This document shows, one piece after another, positions 50,436 to 59,015 of a DNA stretch of 64,000 bases (its first letter is position 1; each line of letters begins with the position of its first letter). This stretch comes from Deltaproteobacteria bacterium (GTDB lineage: Bacteria; Myxococcota_A; Polyangia; DRWM01; JAAZOP01), in the NCBI GenBank assembly GCA_016218815.1, contig JACRCX010000060.1:56464-120463 (forward strand). Reading direction: 5' to 3'. The position numbers and the translations under genes are program-made. A model generated the notes under the pieces. That model had not been told where the DNA came from, did no database searches, and saw nothing but the letters and a program-made list of their open reading frames with translations.

Positions 50436-51428
50436 CTAGATCCTCACTCCTAGCCCCAGATCGACCGACACCCCCGGCCCCCCCTCCGGCCCGTACTCGT
50501 CCACGTTCCAGCGGTAGAAGAACTCGGCCTCCGCCGCCAGCAGCAGGAAGTCCCACACCTCGAACTCGAGCCCCACCGCCGTCCGCGTGCCGACGTACCA
50601 CACGTCCTGCGACTGCCCCCAGCCGAACGTCGGATCCCCCACGCCGTTCGACTCCTCCCACACGCTCGACCATGCGAACCCGCCGCCGAACGCGAAGTAG
50701 ATCGGAAAGTCGCGCTGCCATGGGTACCACACCAGCGAGAAGTCCAGCGGCGCGTCCTCGAAGTTGCCGCCCGCGTGCGTCCCGCCCGCGCCGTACGCGA
50801 ACTTCGTCTCCAGCGACAGCTCGCTGCCCAGCAGCAGCCGCAGCGCGAAGCTCATCCCGCCCGTGTCGCCCGTCTCGAACGCGTTGCGGTAGCGACCGAA
50901 CGCCACGAGGTCGACGATGTCGTCCTCGACCGGAGCCTCCTCCGTCAGCGCCACGCTCGCGCCCGAGGCCACGACCACCGGCTGCGGCACCACCGGCACC
51001 GCGCGCACGATCACTTGCGGCGGTGGGGGCGGCGCGACCGGCTGCACGACGATCGTCGCAGGCTGCACGTAGACCGGCGCCGGCTGCACGTACACCGTGG
51101 TCGGCTGCACGTACACCTGGGTCGGCTGCACGTAGACCGGCGCGGGCTGCACATACGCGGGCGCCGGCTGCACGTACGTCTGGGCCGGGTGCACGTAGAC
51201 CGGCGCGGGTTGGGGCACCGGGACCGCCACCGGCGTCGCGACCGGAACCGCGACCGGCGCCGGCTGTACGGCGACCGGCGTGACGCCCACGCCCACGGAA
51301 ACGCCGACGTTGGCGGAGAAGCCGAACCCGGCCGAGGCCGAGGCGGAGAACCCCACGATTCCGTCCGCGGCAGCGGGTGACGCCAGGGCCGACAGCAAAG
51401 CCACGGGAGCGAAGAACCGAGCCAGCAT
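50436..51428 (-). CDS. Outer-membrane-like protein with YVQPAPV repeats
   Basis: A near-perfect AAGGAGGT lies before ATG 51428. Signal peptide ends ASPAAADG (cleaved by signal peptidase I; no lipobox). Residues about 55-135 are tandem Pro/Val/Gln units (PAPVYVQPAPVYVQPT-type), likely extended and surface-spanning or periplasm-spanning. The C-terminal 170 residues look like an outer-membrane beta-barrel (alternating aromatics, LLLGSELSLETKFAYGAGG, YFAFGGGFAWSS, DLGLGVRI end). Probably a small porin-like or anchoring protein. 330 residues. Confidence 0.82.
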   Translation of the reverse strand: MLARFFAPVALLSALASPAAADGIVGFSASASAGFGFSANVGVSVGVGVTPVAVQPAPVAVPVATPVAVPVPQPAPVYVHPAQTYVQPAPAYVQPAPVYVQPTQVYVQPTTVYVQPAPVYVQPATIVVQPVAPPPPPQVIVRAVPVVPQPVVVASGASVALTEEAPVEDDIVDLVAFGRYRNAFETGDTGGMSFALRLLLGSELSLETKFAYGAGGTHAGGNFEDAPLDFSLVWYPWQRDFPIYFAFGGGFAWSSVWEESNGVGDPTFGWGQSQDVWYVGTRTAVGLEFEVWDFLLLAAEAEFFYRWNVDEYGPEGGPGVSVDLGLGVRI

Positions 51429-51609
51429 CCTCGACCTCCTTCCGATCCGGCGCCTCCGATCCGCGCCCGACGATCCACGTGCGTACGCCGGTTCCGTCTG
51501 CCGGGAGCGTGCCGCAATGGAGGTCCCGTGATTCCGGGCTGTTGCGAACGAAGGGGGAGTCGAGTGTGAACCGGCGTGGGCAGGGGCGGCGAGGCCGCTG
51601 ATCCGCGGA
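51429..51609. other. Gene-free gap, nothing distinctive
   Basis: It holds the AAGGAGGT ribosome site of the 51428 gene at its left end. No repeat, RNA or further reading frame is supported. Confidence 0.4.
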
Positions 51610-54351
51610 TCAGGGCATCGGCAGGTCGACCTCGCCCCCAGGATCGAATCCCACCCGCACGCTCGTTCCCGTCGCCTGGAGCAGCAGACCTTCGAGATGC
51701 ACGAGGTCGTTGACGACGGTGCGGTTCACGGTCGTGAGGATGGCGCCTGCCTGCACGCCCGCCTCCGCCGCCGGGCTGTTGAGCGTCACGGCACCGACCC
51801 GGATCTTGCCGCTCTCGGTCGCCTGCAGGTTCACGCCCCACGTTTCAATCCCGACCGCGTCGCCCACCGGCTGCTCGCCGAACACGCCCTCGTAGCTCAT
51901 GCCCGCCGGCAGCTCGACCGGCTGGATCACGCGCAGCGGGTTGCCGTTCCCGACGACGCGCGACTCGTCCACCGCGACGAACGCGGTGTACTGGCTCACC
52001 AGGCGGAACTCCACGGCGAGGTCCGTGATCTGCTCCTCCAACTCGGCCGATGCCGCCTCGTCGGCGCCGACCATCTGCTTGGAAAGCTCCTCGATTCGCC
52101 ACCGGGCCCACAGCGGAGCGAGCGCCCCGTTCGCCTCCTCGCGCTCGGGCAGCACGACCGACACCGGGTAGCGAACCTGGCGGGAGCCGATGCGGCCGGT
52201 GACGTAGGCCGTTCCGCTGCCGGCGCCCGTGAAGCGCGCGACGAGCGACACGGTCTGGCCGGCGAAGAGGTCCGGCAGCTTCGACGGGTAGGCGTCGACG
52301 ACCGGAAGGCCGTTCCAGTCGATGCGGACGTCGACGAGGACCGGGGAATCGATCATCGCGAACAGCCGGCGCGTGGCGCGACAACCCTCGGCTTCGCCGG
52401 GGTTCAGGACGACGTCGGAGGCGCCGCCGCCGAACTCGGCGATCCCGTCGACCAAGGCGCGGTTGACGCTGGAGCCGATGCCGAACATGAAGAAGCGCGC
52501 CTGGCCGCGGTCGTTCTTGACCAGCGCGAGGATCCGGTCCTCGTCCCCGACGAGGCCGTCGGTGAGGAAGACGTACATCTGGAGCGCGCCCGGATCATGC
52601 TCGCCCTCGAGTGCGCGGCGGATGCCGGCCAGCATCTCGGTCCCGCCGCCGCCGCACAGGTTCTCGAGGTACTCCCTGGCGGCGGCGACGTTCTCTTCGG
52701 TCTTCGGCTTGGCCGACTCCCAGAGCTGGCCGTTGCCGCTGGCGAAGACGAAGATGTTGAAGCGGTCGTCGGGGCGGAGCCGGTCGAGCGTCTCGCGGAC
52801 GACGGCGGTGGAGATGCCGAGCGGCACGCCGCTCATGCTGCCGGAGATGTCGAGGAGGAACGTGATCTCGCGCGGCACCACCTGGTCGTCGGTCGGCTCG
52901 GCCGGCGGCTGCATCATGAGCGTCAGGAAGCCGCCTTCATCGCCGCGGTGGGCGAGGACGCCGAACTGCGTGTCCGCGCCGGCCACGCTCCAGCGCAGCA
53001 CGAAGTCGCGGTTCGGGATCGTGTCGCCCGCGGCCAGTTTGAGCACGCGCCTGCCCGCGCCCAGGTCCTGCGTCTCGACCTGGTGCGTCGGAACGGCCAG
53101 GCGCGCGATCGGCAGGCCCGCGTCGAGCGTCACGGTCAGGCCGATGTCGTGGCCGCTGCGCTGTCCCGGCGGCAGGACGGGCGGCGTGATGCGATCGGCA
53201 TCGGCCACCTGGGTCGTCGCGGGAGACGTTCCCCCGGCGGCGGGGCGAGCGGTCGAGCGGTCGTCCGGAGGAGCGGTCGCGCCGTCCGCGGCCCGCGTCG
53301 CGGGCTCGCCCGGGATGTAGCGCGGCCCCACGACCATCGGGAAGACCCACTCGTAGTAGCCGGACTCGTAGACGAGGCGCTCGAAGTAGGTGATCTCGAT
53401 CTTCACCGTCCCGCCGGGCTCGATGTTGGCGACGCTCTGGGTGAAGACGTTGGAGCGCTCCTGGGTGAGCAGGCTGGCGGTCTGCCCCGCGGCGCGGGCC
53501 TCGGCGTAGATCCGCTCGGCTTCGGCGCGCGGGCGGATGAGACCGACGATCTTCCGGTCGCCGATCTGCATCACGAAATCGTTGACGGCCCCCAGGGCCG
53601 GGAGCGGGAAGACGTAGACCGCCTCGATGACCTCGGAGAACGGGTTGCCGTAGACCTGCTCGACCGTCGTCCGGGCGATCATCCCCGAGATCTCGCTCGA
53701 CACCTCGGTGTGCTGCAGCGGGAAGTCGCCCTTCTCGTCGCCCTGCGGCGTCTTCGCGCGCAGCGTGCCCTGCGTGGTGGGCGGCGGCTCCCCGGTGTCC
53801 GACGCATCCGCCGGCGGCGGCGCCTCGACGATCAGGAATTCGTCGACGTCCGGGCAGTCGAACGGCGTCGCATCGCTCCCGCAGCCGCCGCGGGTGCGCG
53901 CCGCCCGATGCGCGCTGCCGGTGCCGCGCCCGTAGCCCACGCCTCCGCCGAGGCCGAAACCGCTCACGGTTCCGGACGACGATTGACCCTGGACGGACCC
54001 GGAGCGCCCCTTCGCCGCGTCCGCGCCGGTGATGTAGCCCAGCGCTTGCAGGCCGCCGATCGACCCCGGGCCCGCGACGCCCGCCATGCGGTCCACGTTC
54101 TCCGCGGACCGCCGCCCCATCTTCCCCTCGTCCCCCGCGGCCCGGGCCCCCCCGCCGCCCTCCTCGTCCTTCTCCTCCTGGTCGAGGTCCCCGGCCGGTG
54201 TGCCGGGCGCCGACGCGAGGCCGTTCGGCGACGACCCGGCCCGGCCCGCGCCTCCCGGAGGCTTCGACCGGCAGTCGACGGCGAGGGCGCAGCTTGCGAC
54301 CACGCAGCCGACGAGTACGAACCTGCGTCGCAACGAAGAAGTGCTTCTCAT
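51610..54351 (-). CDS. VIT-VWA-PDZ lipoprotein
   Basis: ATG 54351 has GGAGG upstream. A signal with RRRFVLVGCVVASCALAVDC-RS, then a Gly/Ser-rich, low-complexity region. Residues about 210-350 match a VIT (inter-alpha-trypsin inhibitor) domain (HTEVSSEISGMIARTTVEQVY, IEAVYVFPLPALGAVNDF). A VWA domain follows (about residues 490-670) with an intact MIDAS DISGSMSG and TDGLVGDE. The last 80 residues resemble PDZ (GVNLQATESGKIRVGAVTLN, AAEAGVQAGAILTTVN). VIT-VWA proteins often are sortase targets in proteobacteria, but there is no LPxTG-like end here. Likely an envelope adhesin or protein-complex organiser. Confidence 0.9.
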   Translation of the reverse strand: MRSTSSLRRRFVLVGCVVASCALAVDCRSKPPGGAGRAGSSPNGLASAPGTPAGDLDQEEKDEEGGGGARAAGDEGKMGRRSAENVDRMAGVAGPGSIGGLQALGYITGADAAKGRSGSVQGQSSSGTVSGFGLGGGVGYGRGTGSAHRAARTRGGCGSDATPFDCPDVDEFLIVEAPPPADASDTGEPPPTTQGTLRAKTPQGDEKGDFPLQHTEVSSEISGMIARTTVEQVYGNPFSEVIEAVYVFPLPALGAVNDFVMQIGDRKIVGLIRPRAEAERIYAEARAAGQTASLLTQERSNVFTQSVANIEPGGTVKIEITYFERLVYESGYYEWVFPMVVGPRYIPGEPATRAADGATAPPDDRSTARPAAGGTSPATTQVADADRITPPVLPPGQRSGHDIGLTVTLDAGLPIARLAVPTHQVETQDLGAGRRVLKLAAGDTIPNRDFVLRWSVAGADTQFGVLAHRGDEGGFLTLMMQPPAEPTDDQVVPREITFLLDISGSMSGVPLGISTAVVRETLDRLRPDDRFNIFVFASGNGQLWESAKPKTEENVAAAREYLENLCGGGGTEMLAGIRRALEGEHDPGALQMYVFLTDGLVGDEDRILALVKNDRGQARFFMFGIGSSVNRALVDGIAEFGGGASDVVLNPGEAEGCRATRRLFAMIDSPVLVDVRIDWNGLPVVDAYPSKLPDLFAGQTVSLVARFTGAGSGTAYVTGRIGSRQVRYPVSVVLPEREEANGALAPLWARWRIEELSKQMVGADEAASAELEEQITDLAVEFRLVSQYTAFVAVDESRVVGNGNPLRVIQPVELPAGMSYEGVFGEQPVGDAVGIETWGVNLQATESGKIRVGAVTLNSPAAEAGVQAGAILTTVNRTVVNDLVHLEGLLLQATGTSVRVGFDPGGEVDLPMP

Positions 54352-54526
54352 GTCGCCTCCCCTTGGCCCCTTCGCCGGTGTCTGGCGGTCACGTCCATCG
54401 CGTGCTCCCCGCCGACCTCCGTCCGGGCGCGCTTCAGGCTCCCACGACCCGCACAAGTTCCCCGGTTCCTCCTCGCGGCCGCGACCCCGTCGACACCGCA
54501 GCCGGCCAATCCTTGGGTGCGAGCTT

Positions 54527-56020
54527 CTACTCCCGGCACCCCGGATCGCAGACCCGGCGCCGCGGATCGCACGTGCCGAGGAAACACGGCTCGTCGTCGA
54601 CGCCGAAACGCGTCGGCCGGCACCGCTCGCCCGCCTCGAGCTGCCGCGTGCACACGCGCGTCCGCGGGTCGCAATACAACCCGCCGCAGCAGCCCTCGGG
54701 CTCGCACTCCTCCCCCTCCGGCCGATCAGGCGGGCACCAGGACGAGTCGCACGGATCGCCTTCGTGGCAGGTGGAGCGGCACGTCTTCGTCGTCTTGTCG
54801 CAGGTCATCGAGCCGGGGCAGCCGGTGACGAAATCCTCCGGCACGCACGCGTCGCCCGCGTCGAGGTGCGGCGAGCAGCGGCCTGCCGTGGCGACGCCCA
54901 TCCGGCGCCCGTAGCGGTTGATCCCGCCGAGGCGCAGGCCGACGCAAGCCAGGCCGTCGGCGCAGGCATCGAGCCAGCCGCATTCGTCGTCCTCGCCGAG
55001 GCGCTCGCGGCACGCGGGCGGCTCGGCGTTCCAGTCGCAGAACAGGTCGGCGCGGCAGATGTCGTCGCTGCGGTCGGTCGCGCAGGACGCGCCGACCCCC
55101 TCCGGCCGCGAGCAGATCCCAGGCTGCTCGGGCCTCCGCCATTCCGGATCGTCGTTCTCCGGGACCCAGCCCTTGCACCACAGACCCGGCGCGCAGGCCT
55201 GCCAATGGCCGGGGCACGACTCTCCCTCCCGGCGCCGGGGAGTACAGACGTGGTCCTGGCAGAAATCGCTCTCCGTGCAGAGCCCGTGGCTTCCCGTCGT
55301 CTCGCACTCGGCTCCGCCGGGCACGCGCGCGAGGCATTTCCCCTCGCACATGCCGTCGGCGGAGCAGTAGCCGTCGATGCACTCGCCCCACCGCGTGCAC
55401 GGCGCCCCCGGGGAAACCGAGGGAACGTGGTAGACGCGCTCGGCCCCCCCGAGGCAGCCCGGCGGAACGTCGGCGATCTCGAGGTGGCAGCCTCCGGATC
55501 GAAGCAGGTCGAGGCACTCGCCCGTGCGCGACAGGTCGATGGCCAGACGGCCTGCGGCCGCGATCTCATCGATGCGCAGCAGGTCGCGGAAGCCCCAGAC
55601 CAGGTTCAGGCGGCTCTCGCCTTCGCCGAGCAGGCAATCGTCGAGCTGCGAGCGGCCGATCGTGCCGCAACGCACCGCGCGGGCGCAGACCAGCGGCGTC
55701 GCCAGGCGCTCGAACTCCTCCGGCGACGAGACGTTCGGCGACGATGCCGGGCCGGCCTCCGCTTCCGCGGTCGCCGTCGCGTCCGCCGTGGCGGCGTCCC
55801 GGACGGCTTCCGTCGCGGCGTCGGCAGAGGCATCGCCGGGTGCGGTCGTCCCCGAGCCCCCGCCGCGTCCCACGACCACGTCGCGAGGGTCGGCCGCGGG
55901 CGAGTCGCCGCGGGCAGCCGCGGGTGGAGACGGAGCAGGGCGGGAGCAGGCGGCCAGCGCGCCGAGCGCCACGGCGGCGCCGAATGCGAGCCCGAGCCTT
56001 GGGCATTGCGTTCTCGCCAT
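54527..56020 (-). CDS. Dickkopf-like Cys-rich lipoprotein
   Basis: Signal LGALAAC-SR, Ala/Asp linker, then about 400 residues with 35 or more cysteines. The central repeats read C-x6-C-x4-YC-like clusters such as CTRWGECIDGYCSADGMC, CTESDFCQDHVC, CAPGLWCKG, CADGLACVG, CCGGLYCDP, resembling the Dickkopf N-terminal Cys-rich/EGF-like families common in myxobacteria. 497 residues. Probably an extracellular binding protein. The -10 TATCGT lies only 10 nt before ATG. Confidence 0.82.
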   Translation of the reverse strand: MARTQCPRLGLAFGAAVALGALAACSRPAPSPPAAARGDSPAADPRDVVVGRGGGSGTTAPGDASADAATEAVRDAATADATATAEAEAGPASSPNVSSPEEFERLATPLVCARAVRCGTIGRSQLDDCLLGEGESRLNLVWGFRDLLRIDEIAAAGRLAIDLSRTGECLDLLRSGGCHLEIADVPPGCLGGAERVYHVPSVSPGAPCTRWGECIDGYCSADGMCEGKCLARVPGGAECETTGSHGLCTESDFCQDHVCTPRRREGESCPGHWQACAPGLWCKGWVPENDDPEWRRPEQPGICSRPEGVGASCATDRSDDICRADLFCDWNAEPPACRERLGEDDECGWLDACADGLACVGLRLGGINRYGRRMGVATAGRCSPHLDAGDACVPEDFVTGCPGSMTCDKTTKTCRSTCHEGDPCDSSWCPPDRPEGEECEPEGCCGGLYCDPRTRVCTRQLEAGERCRPTRFGVDDEPCFLGTCDPRRRVCDPGCRE

Positions 56021-56030
56021 CGTCCCGGCG

Positions 56031-56036
56031 ACGATA
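56031..56036 (-). promoter_or_regulatory. -10 element close to the start of the Cys-rich lipoprotein gene
   Basis: Minus-strand TATCGT, 10 nt before ATG 56020; same hexamer as the leaderless candidate at 44651. Confidence 0.4.
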
Positions 56037-56144
56037 GACTACCCTGCGGTCGGAGTCCTTGGCCAGCGCGGCCCGGGTGAGTGCGATTGACCGGCGGGTG
56101 GGGGCGGCGTGGCACGACGAAGGGGGCTCGGGAAGGAGGGAGAA

Positions 56145-57092
56145 ATGAAGGCGATCTTGCGACGGCGACACAGGCTCGTGCGCGTCGCCTGCCTGGCGGC
56201 GATCCTGGCGTGCGCGGCGTGCTCGAGCGGCAACGGCGGCGGCGACGGTGGCGGGGACGATCCGGGCGTGTGGACGAAGCTGCCGAGCGGGGTGACGCAG
56301 TGGTTGCGGGGCGTATGGGGTGCCGCGGCGGACGACGTCTGGGCGGTCGGCATGGGCGGCGTGGCGATCCACTACGACGGGACGACGTGGAGCCCGGCGA
56401 CGACCGGCGTGACCGACAGCCTGTCCGACGTGTGGGGCCTGTCGGCGGACGATGCGTGGGCGGCGGGAGCCCGCGGCGCGCTCGTGCACTGGGACGGCAC
56501 GACGTGGAGCGACCAGGCCAGCGGGACGGCGGAGTGGCTGCACTCGATCTGGGGATTCGCGGCGGGCGACGTCTGGCTGGCGGGCGAGCACGGGACGATC
56601 GTGCGGCGGACGGCGGGTTCTTGGTCGAGTTCGCCGACCGGCGTCGAGGAGTGGCTGTACGGTCTCTGGGGCGCGGGACCCGGCGACCTGTGGGCCGTGG
56701 GGACCGGGGGGATCGCGATCCACTGGGATGGCGCCGCGTGGTCGCGCGTGGAGACCGGGACGGACGAGGCTCTGCACGCGGTGTGGGGGTTCTCTACGGC
56801 CGACGTCTGGGCGGTCGGCGAGCACGGGGCGGCGGTGCACTGGACGGGCGCGAGCTGGAACGTCGTGCCGACCGGCTCGGTCGAGTCGCTCGACGGACTG
56901 TGGGGCGCCGCTCCCGGCGAGCTGTGGGCGGTCGGCAGCAACGGCACGGTGCTGCAGTGGAACGGCGGTGCGTGGACGCCGGCGGTGGGTGATCGCACCG
57001 AATGGCTGTCGGCGGCGTGGGGGCCCTCGGCGGCCGAGCTGTGGGTCGTGGGAAACGTGGGCACGCTGCTGCGCCGGGTGCCGACGCCCTGA
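56145..57092 (+). CDS. Beta-propeller lipoprotein
   Basis: AAGGAGGGAGAA precedes ATG 56145. Signal VACLAAILACAAC-SS, Gly/Asp linker, then six to seven repeats of about 42 residues with the shared frame WLxGVWGxxxxDVWAVGxxGxxxHWDGxxWS. Each gives one four-stranded blade like BNR/YCF48-type propellers. 315 residues. The repeats are 50-60% alike by eye. A surface recognition or scaffold protein is likely; no catalytic residues are apparent. It precedes the kinase gene by 81 bp. Confidence 0.85.
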   Translation: MKAILRRRHRLVRVACLAAILACAACSSGNGGGDGGGDDPGVWTKLPSGVTQWLRGVWGAAADDVWAVGMGGVAIHYDGTTWSPATTGVTDSLSDVWGLSADDAWAAGARGALVHWDGTTWSDQASGTAEWLHSIWGFAAGDVWLAGEHGTIVRRTAGSWSSSPTGVEEWLYGLWGAGPGDLWAVGTGGIAIHWDGAAWSRVETGTDEALHAVWGFSTADVWAVGEHGAAVHWTGASWNVVPTGSVESLDGLWGAAPGELWAVGSNGTVLQWNGGAWTPAVGDRTEWLSAAWGPSAAELWVVGNVGTLLRRVPTP

Positions 57093-57126
57093 ATTCCGGC
57101 GACCCTGCTTCCGCAGTGCCGAGGGG

Positions 57127-57135
57127 TGCTATGAT
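57127..57135 (+). promoter_or_regulatory. Extended -10 promoter of the kinase gene
   Basis: TGCTATGAT (hexamer TATGAT, closest to consensus in the window), 38 nt before ATG 57174. Confidence 0.5.
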
Positions 57136-57173
57136 GCCGCTCGCCGTTGCCGGCGGCGGCGACGGCGCGGGAC

Positions 57174-59009
57174 ATGCGCAATCTGGTCGGACAGCTCATC
57201 GGGGGGAAGTACCGCGTGACCCGTCACGTCGGCGTCGGCGGGATTGCGGAAGTCTACGAGGCGGCGCACGAGCAGATCGGTCAGCGCTTCGCACTCAAGG
57301 TGTTGCGCCGCGAGTTCGCGGACATGAAGGATCTGGCGGAGCGGATGGTGACCGAGGCGCGCGCGGCCAGCGCGGTGGGCCACGCCGGCATCGTCCAGGT
57401 CTTCGACATCGGCAAGCTCGAGTCGGGCGAGCCGTACATCGTGATGGAACTGCTCCAGGGCGACGACCTCCTGGAGATCCTGCGCCGCCGGAAGCGTCTG
57501 CCGTTCGACCAGGCCGTGGGCGTCTGCCTCCACGTCCTCGACGCGCTCGGCGCGGCCCACAAGGCCGGCGTGTTGCACCGGGACATGAAACCGGAGAACG
57601 TCGTCCTGGTGCGCGGTCCAGGGGGCGAGCCCTGGGCCAAGATCATCGACTTCGGCATCGCGCGGCTGAACCTCGAGGACAAGGGGGCCATTCGGCACAC
57701 GGCGCAGGGAACGATGGTCGGGACGCCGTACTACGTCTCCCCGGAACAAGCGCGCTGCCTGCCCACGATCGATGGCCGCTCGGACCTCTACGCAGTCGGC
57801 GTGATGCTCTTCGAGATGGTGACGGGGAAACTCCCGTTCGACGGCGGCACGGCGACGGAAATCGTGGCCAAGGTCCTGAGCCAGCCTTTCCCGTCGCCGC
57901 GAACCATCGTTCCCGAGCTGCCGCCGTCGATCGAGGAAATCATCCTGCGCGCCACCGCGCGCGACCGGGCGGCCCGCTACCAGACCGCCCAGGAGTTCGC
58001 GCAGGCGCTGCGCGCCGTCCGCGGCGAGCTGGTCGCCGGTCAGGTGCTCGACGAGGACGATCCCGAGTTCCCTTCCGACGAGGATCCCAGCGTCATGCGG
58101 CGGCTCGACGAGATCGCTTCCGCCGTGACGGCGGGCGAACGGGTGCGGGCGAGCGTTCCGCCGCCGACGCGGCCGTCGGGTGGGATCCCGCGCGTCCCCA
58201 GCTCGCCTCAGGACGGCCGGCGGCCGAGCGGTCCTTCGTCCCTCCTGACGGGACGGCACCCCGTCGCCGGTGCCCAGGGCGTCCGTGCCGGCAGCGTACC
58301 GCCGCCCCCGCCGCGCATGTCGTCGTCGCGCGCGGGCGGGACGCGGGGCTCGGTGCCGGCCACCGCGGGCTCGGTCGCGCTGCCGGCGCGGAAGCGTCCG
58401 GCGTTCCTGATCGGCGCGGCCGCGGCGCTGGCCGTGGTCGTCGCGGCGGCCGGGGTCTTCCTCCTCGTCCGGTCCGGCGGGTCATCCGGACACACTTCGG
58501 ACACGAGCCCGCCGGCGCTCTCCACAGGGGCAGCCGCCGACGCTGCCGCGCCCGCCGTGGGCGATGTGGAGGCCGTGCCCGCGCCCGTGACGATCGCGGT
58601 TGCGATGAGCGCCGACGCCGGGACCGCCGTCACCGTCGCGCCCGACCGCGGCGAAGACGCAGCCGCCGCCGAACTCGCGCCGCCGCCGCCCGCGACGGCC
58701 GTGATCCGTCTCGTCGGCATGCCGGCCGGCGCGACCGCGACCGTCGACGACGAGCCGGTTGCCGCCGAGTTCGAGCTGGCGCCGTCGGACCGTGAGCATC
58801 TGCTGCGGGTCACGGCCCGCGGGCGGGTGATCTTCTCGCAGGCGTTCACCGTCTCGGGCGACCTGGAGATCCGGGTCGAGGCGGTCCGGCGTCAACCGCC
58901 CGCCGGTACCCGGGACGGCGGCGCCTCCGTCGTCGCTCCGCCGCCCCCGCCGCCTCCTCCCCCGTCCCGCGACGGCGGCGCGCAGCCCCTGGCCAATCCG
59001 TTCCCGTAG
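57174..59009 (+). CDS. Ser/Thr protein kinase with membrane segment and PEGA-like C-terminus
   Basis: Residues about 12-270 are a Hanks-type kinase: glycine loop GVGGIAEVYEA, Lys in FALKVLRRE, catalytic HRDMKPENV, DFGIARL, and GTMVGTPYYVSPEQA activation region; all key residues are present. A Pro/Ser/Ala-rich linker leads to a membrane helix (about residues 406-428), Ala/Asp-rich stretch and a PEGA-like domain (about residues 505-560, IRLVGMPAGATATVDD) facing outward. 611 residues. A TTG 27 bp upstream is an alternative start. It converges with an FHA protein gene, 6 bp apart, which suggests a kinase-reader pair. Confidence 0.95.
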   Translation: MRNLVGQLIGGKYRVTRHVGVGGIAEVYEAAHEQIGQRFALKVLRREFADMKDLAERMVTEARAASAVGHAGIVQVFDIGKLESGEPYIVMELLQGDDLLEILRRRKRLPFDQAVGVCLHVLDALGAAHKAGVLHRDMKPENVVLVRGPGGEPWAKIIDFGIARLNLEDKGAIRHTAQGTMVGTPYYVSPEQARCLPTIDGRSDLYAVGVMLFEMVTGKLPFDGGTATEIVAKVLSQPFPSPRTIVPELPPSIEEIILRATARDRAARYQTAQEFAQALRAVRGELVAGQVLDEDDPEFPSDEDPSVMRRLDEIASAVTAGERVRASVPPPTRPSGGIPRVPSSPQDGRRPSGPSSLLTGRHPVAGAQGVRAGSVPPPPPRMSSSRAGGTRGSVPATAGSVALPARKRPAFLIGAAAALAVVVAAAGVFLLVRSGGSSGHTSDTSPPALSTGAAADAAAPAVGDVEAVPAPVTIAVAMSADAGTAVTVAPDRGEDAAAAELAPPPPATAVIRLVGMPAGATATVDDEPVAAEFELAPSDREHLLRVTARGRVIFSQAFTVSGDLEIRVEAVRRQPPAGTRDGGASVVAPPPPPPPPPSRDGGAQPLANPFP

Positions 59010-59015
59010 GACCCA

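Noticed and set aside
51610..54351. Sortase-dependent adhesin system
   Set aside because: No LPxTG-like sorting signal and no sortase gene in the window.
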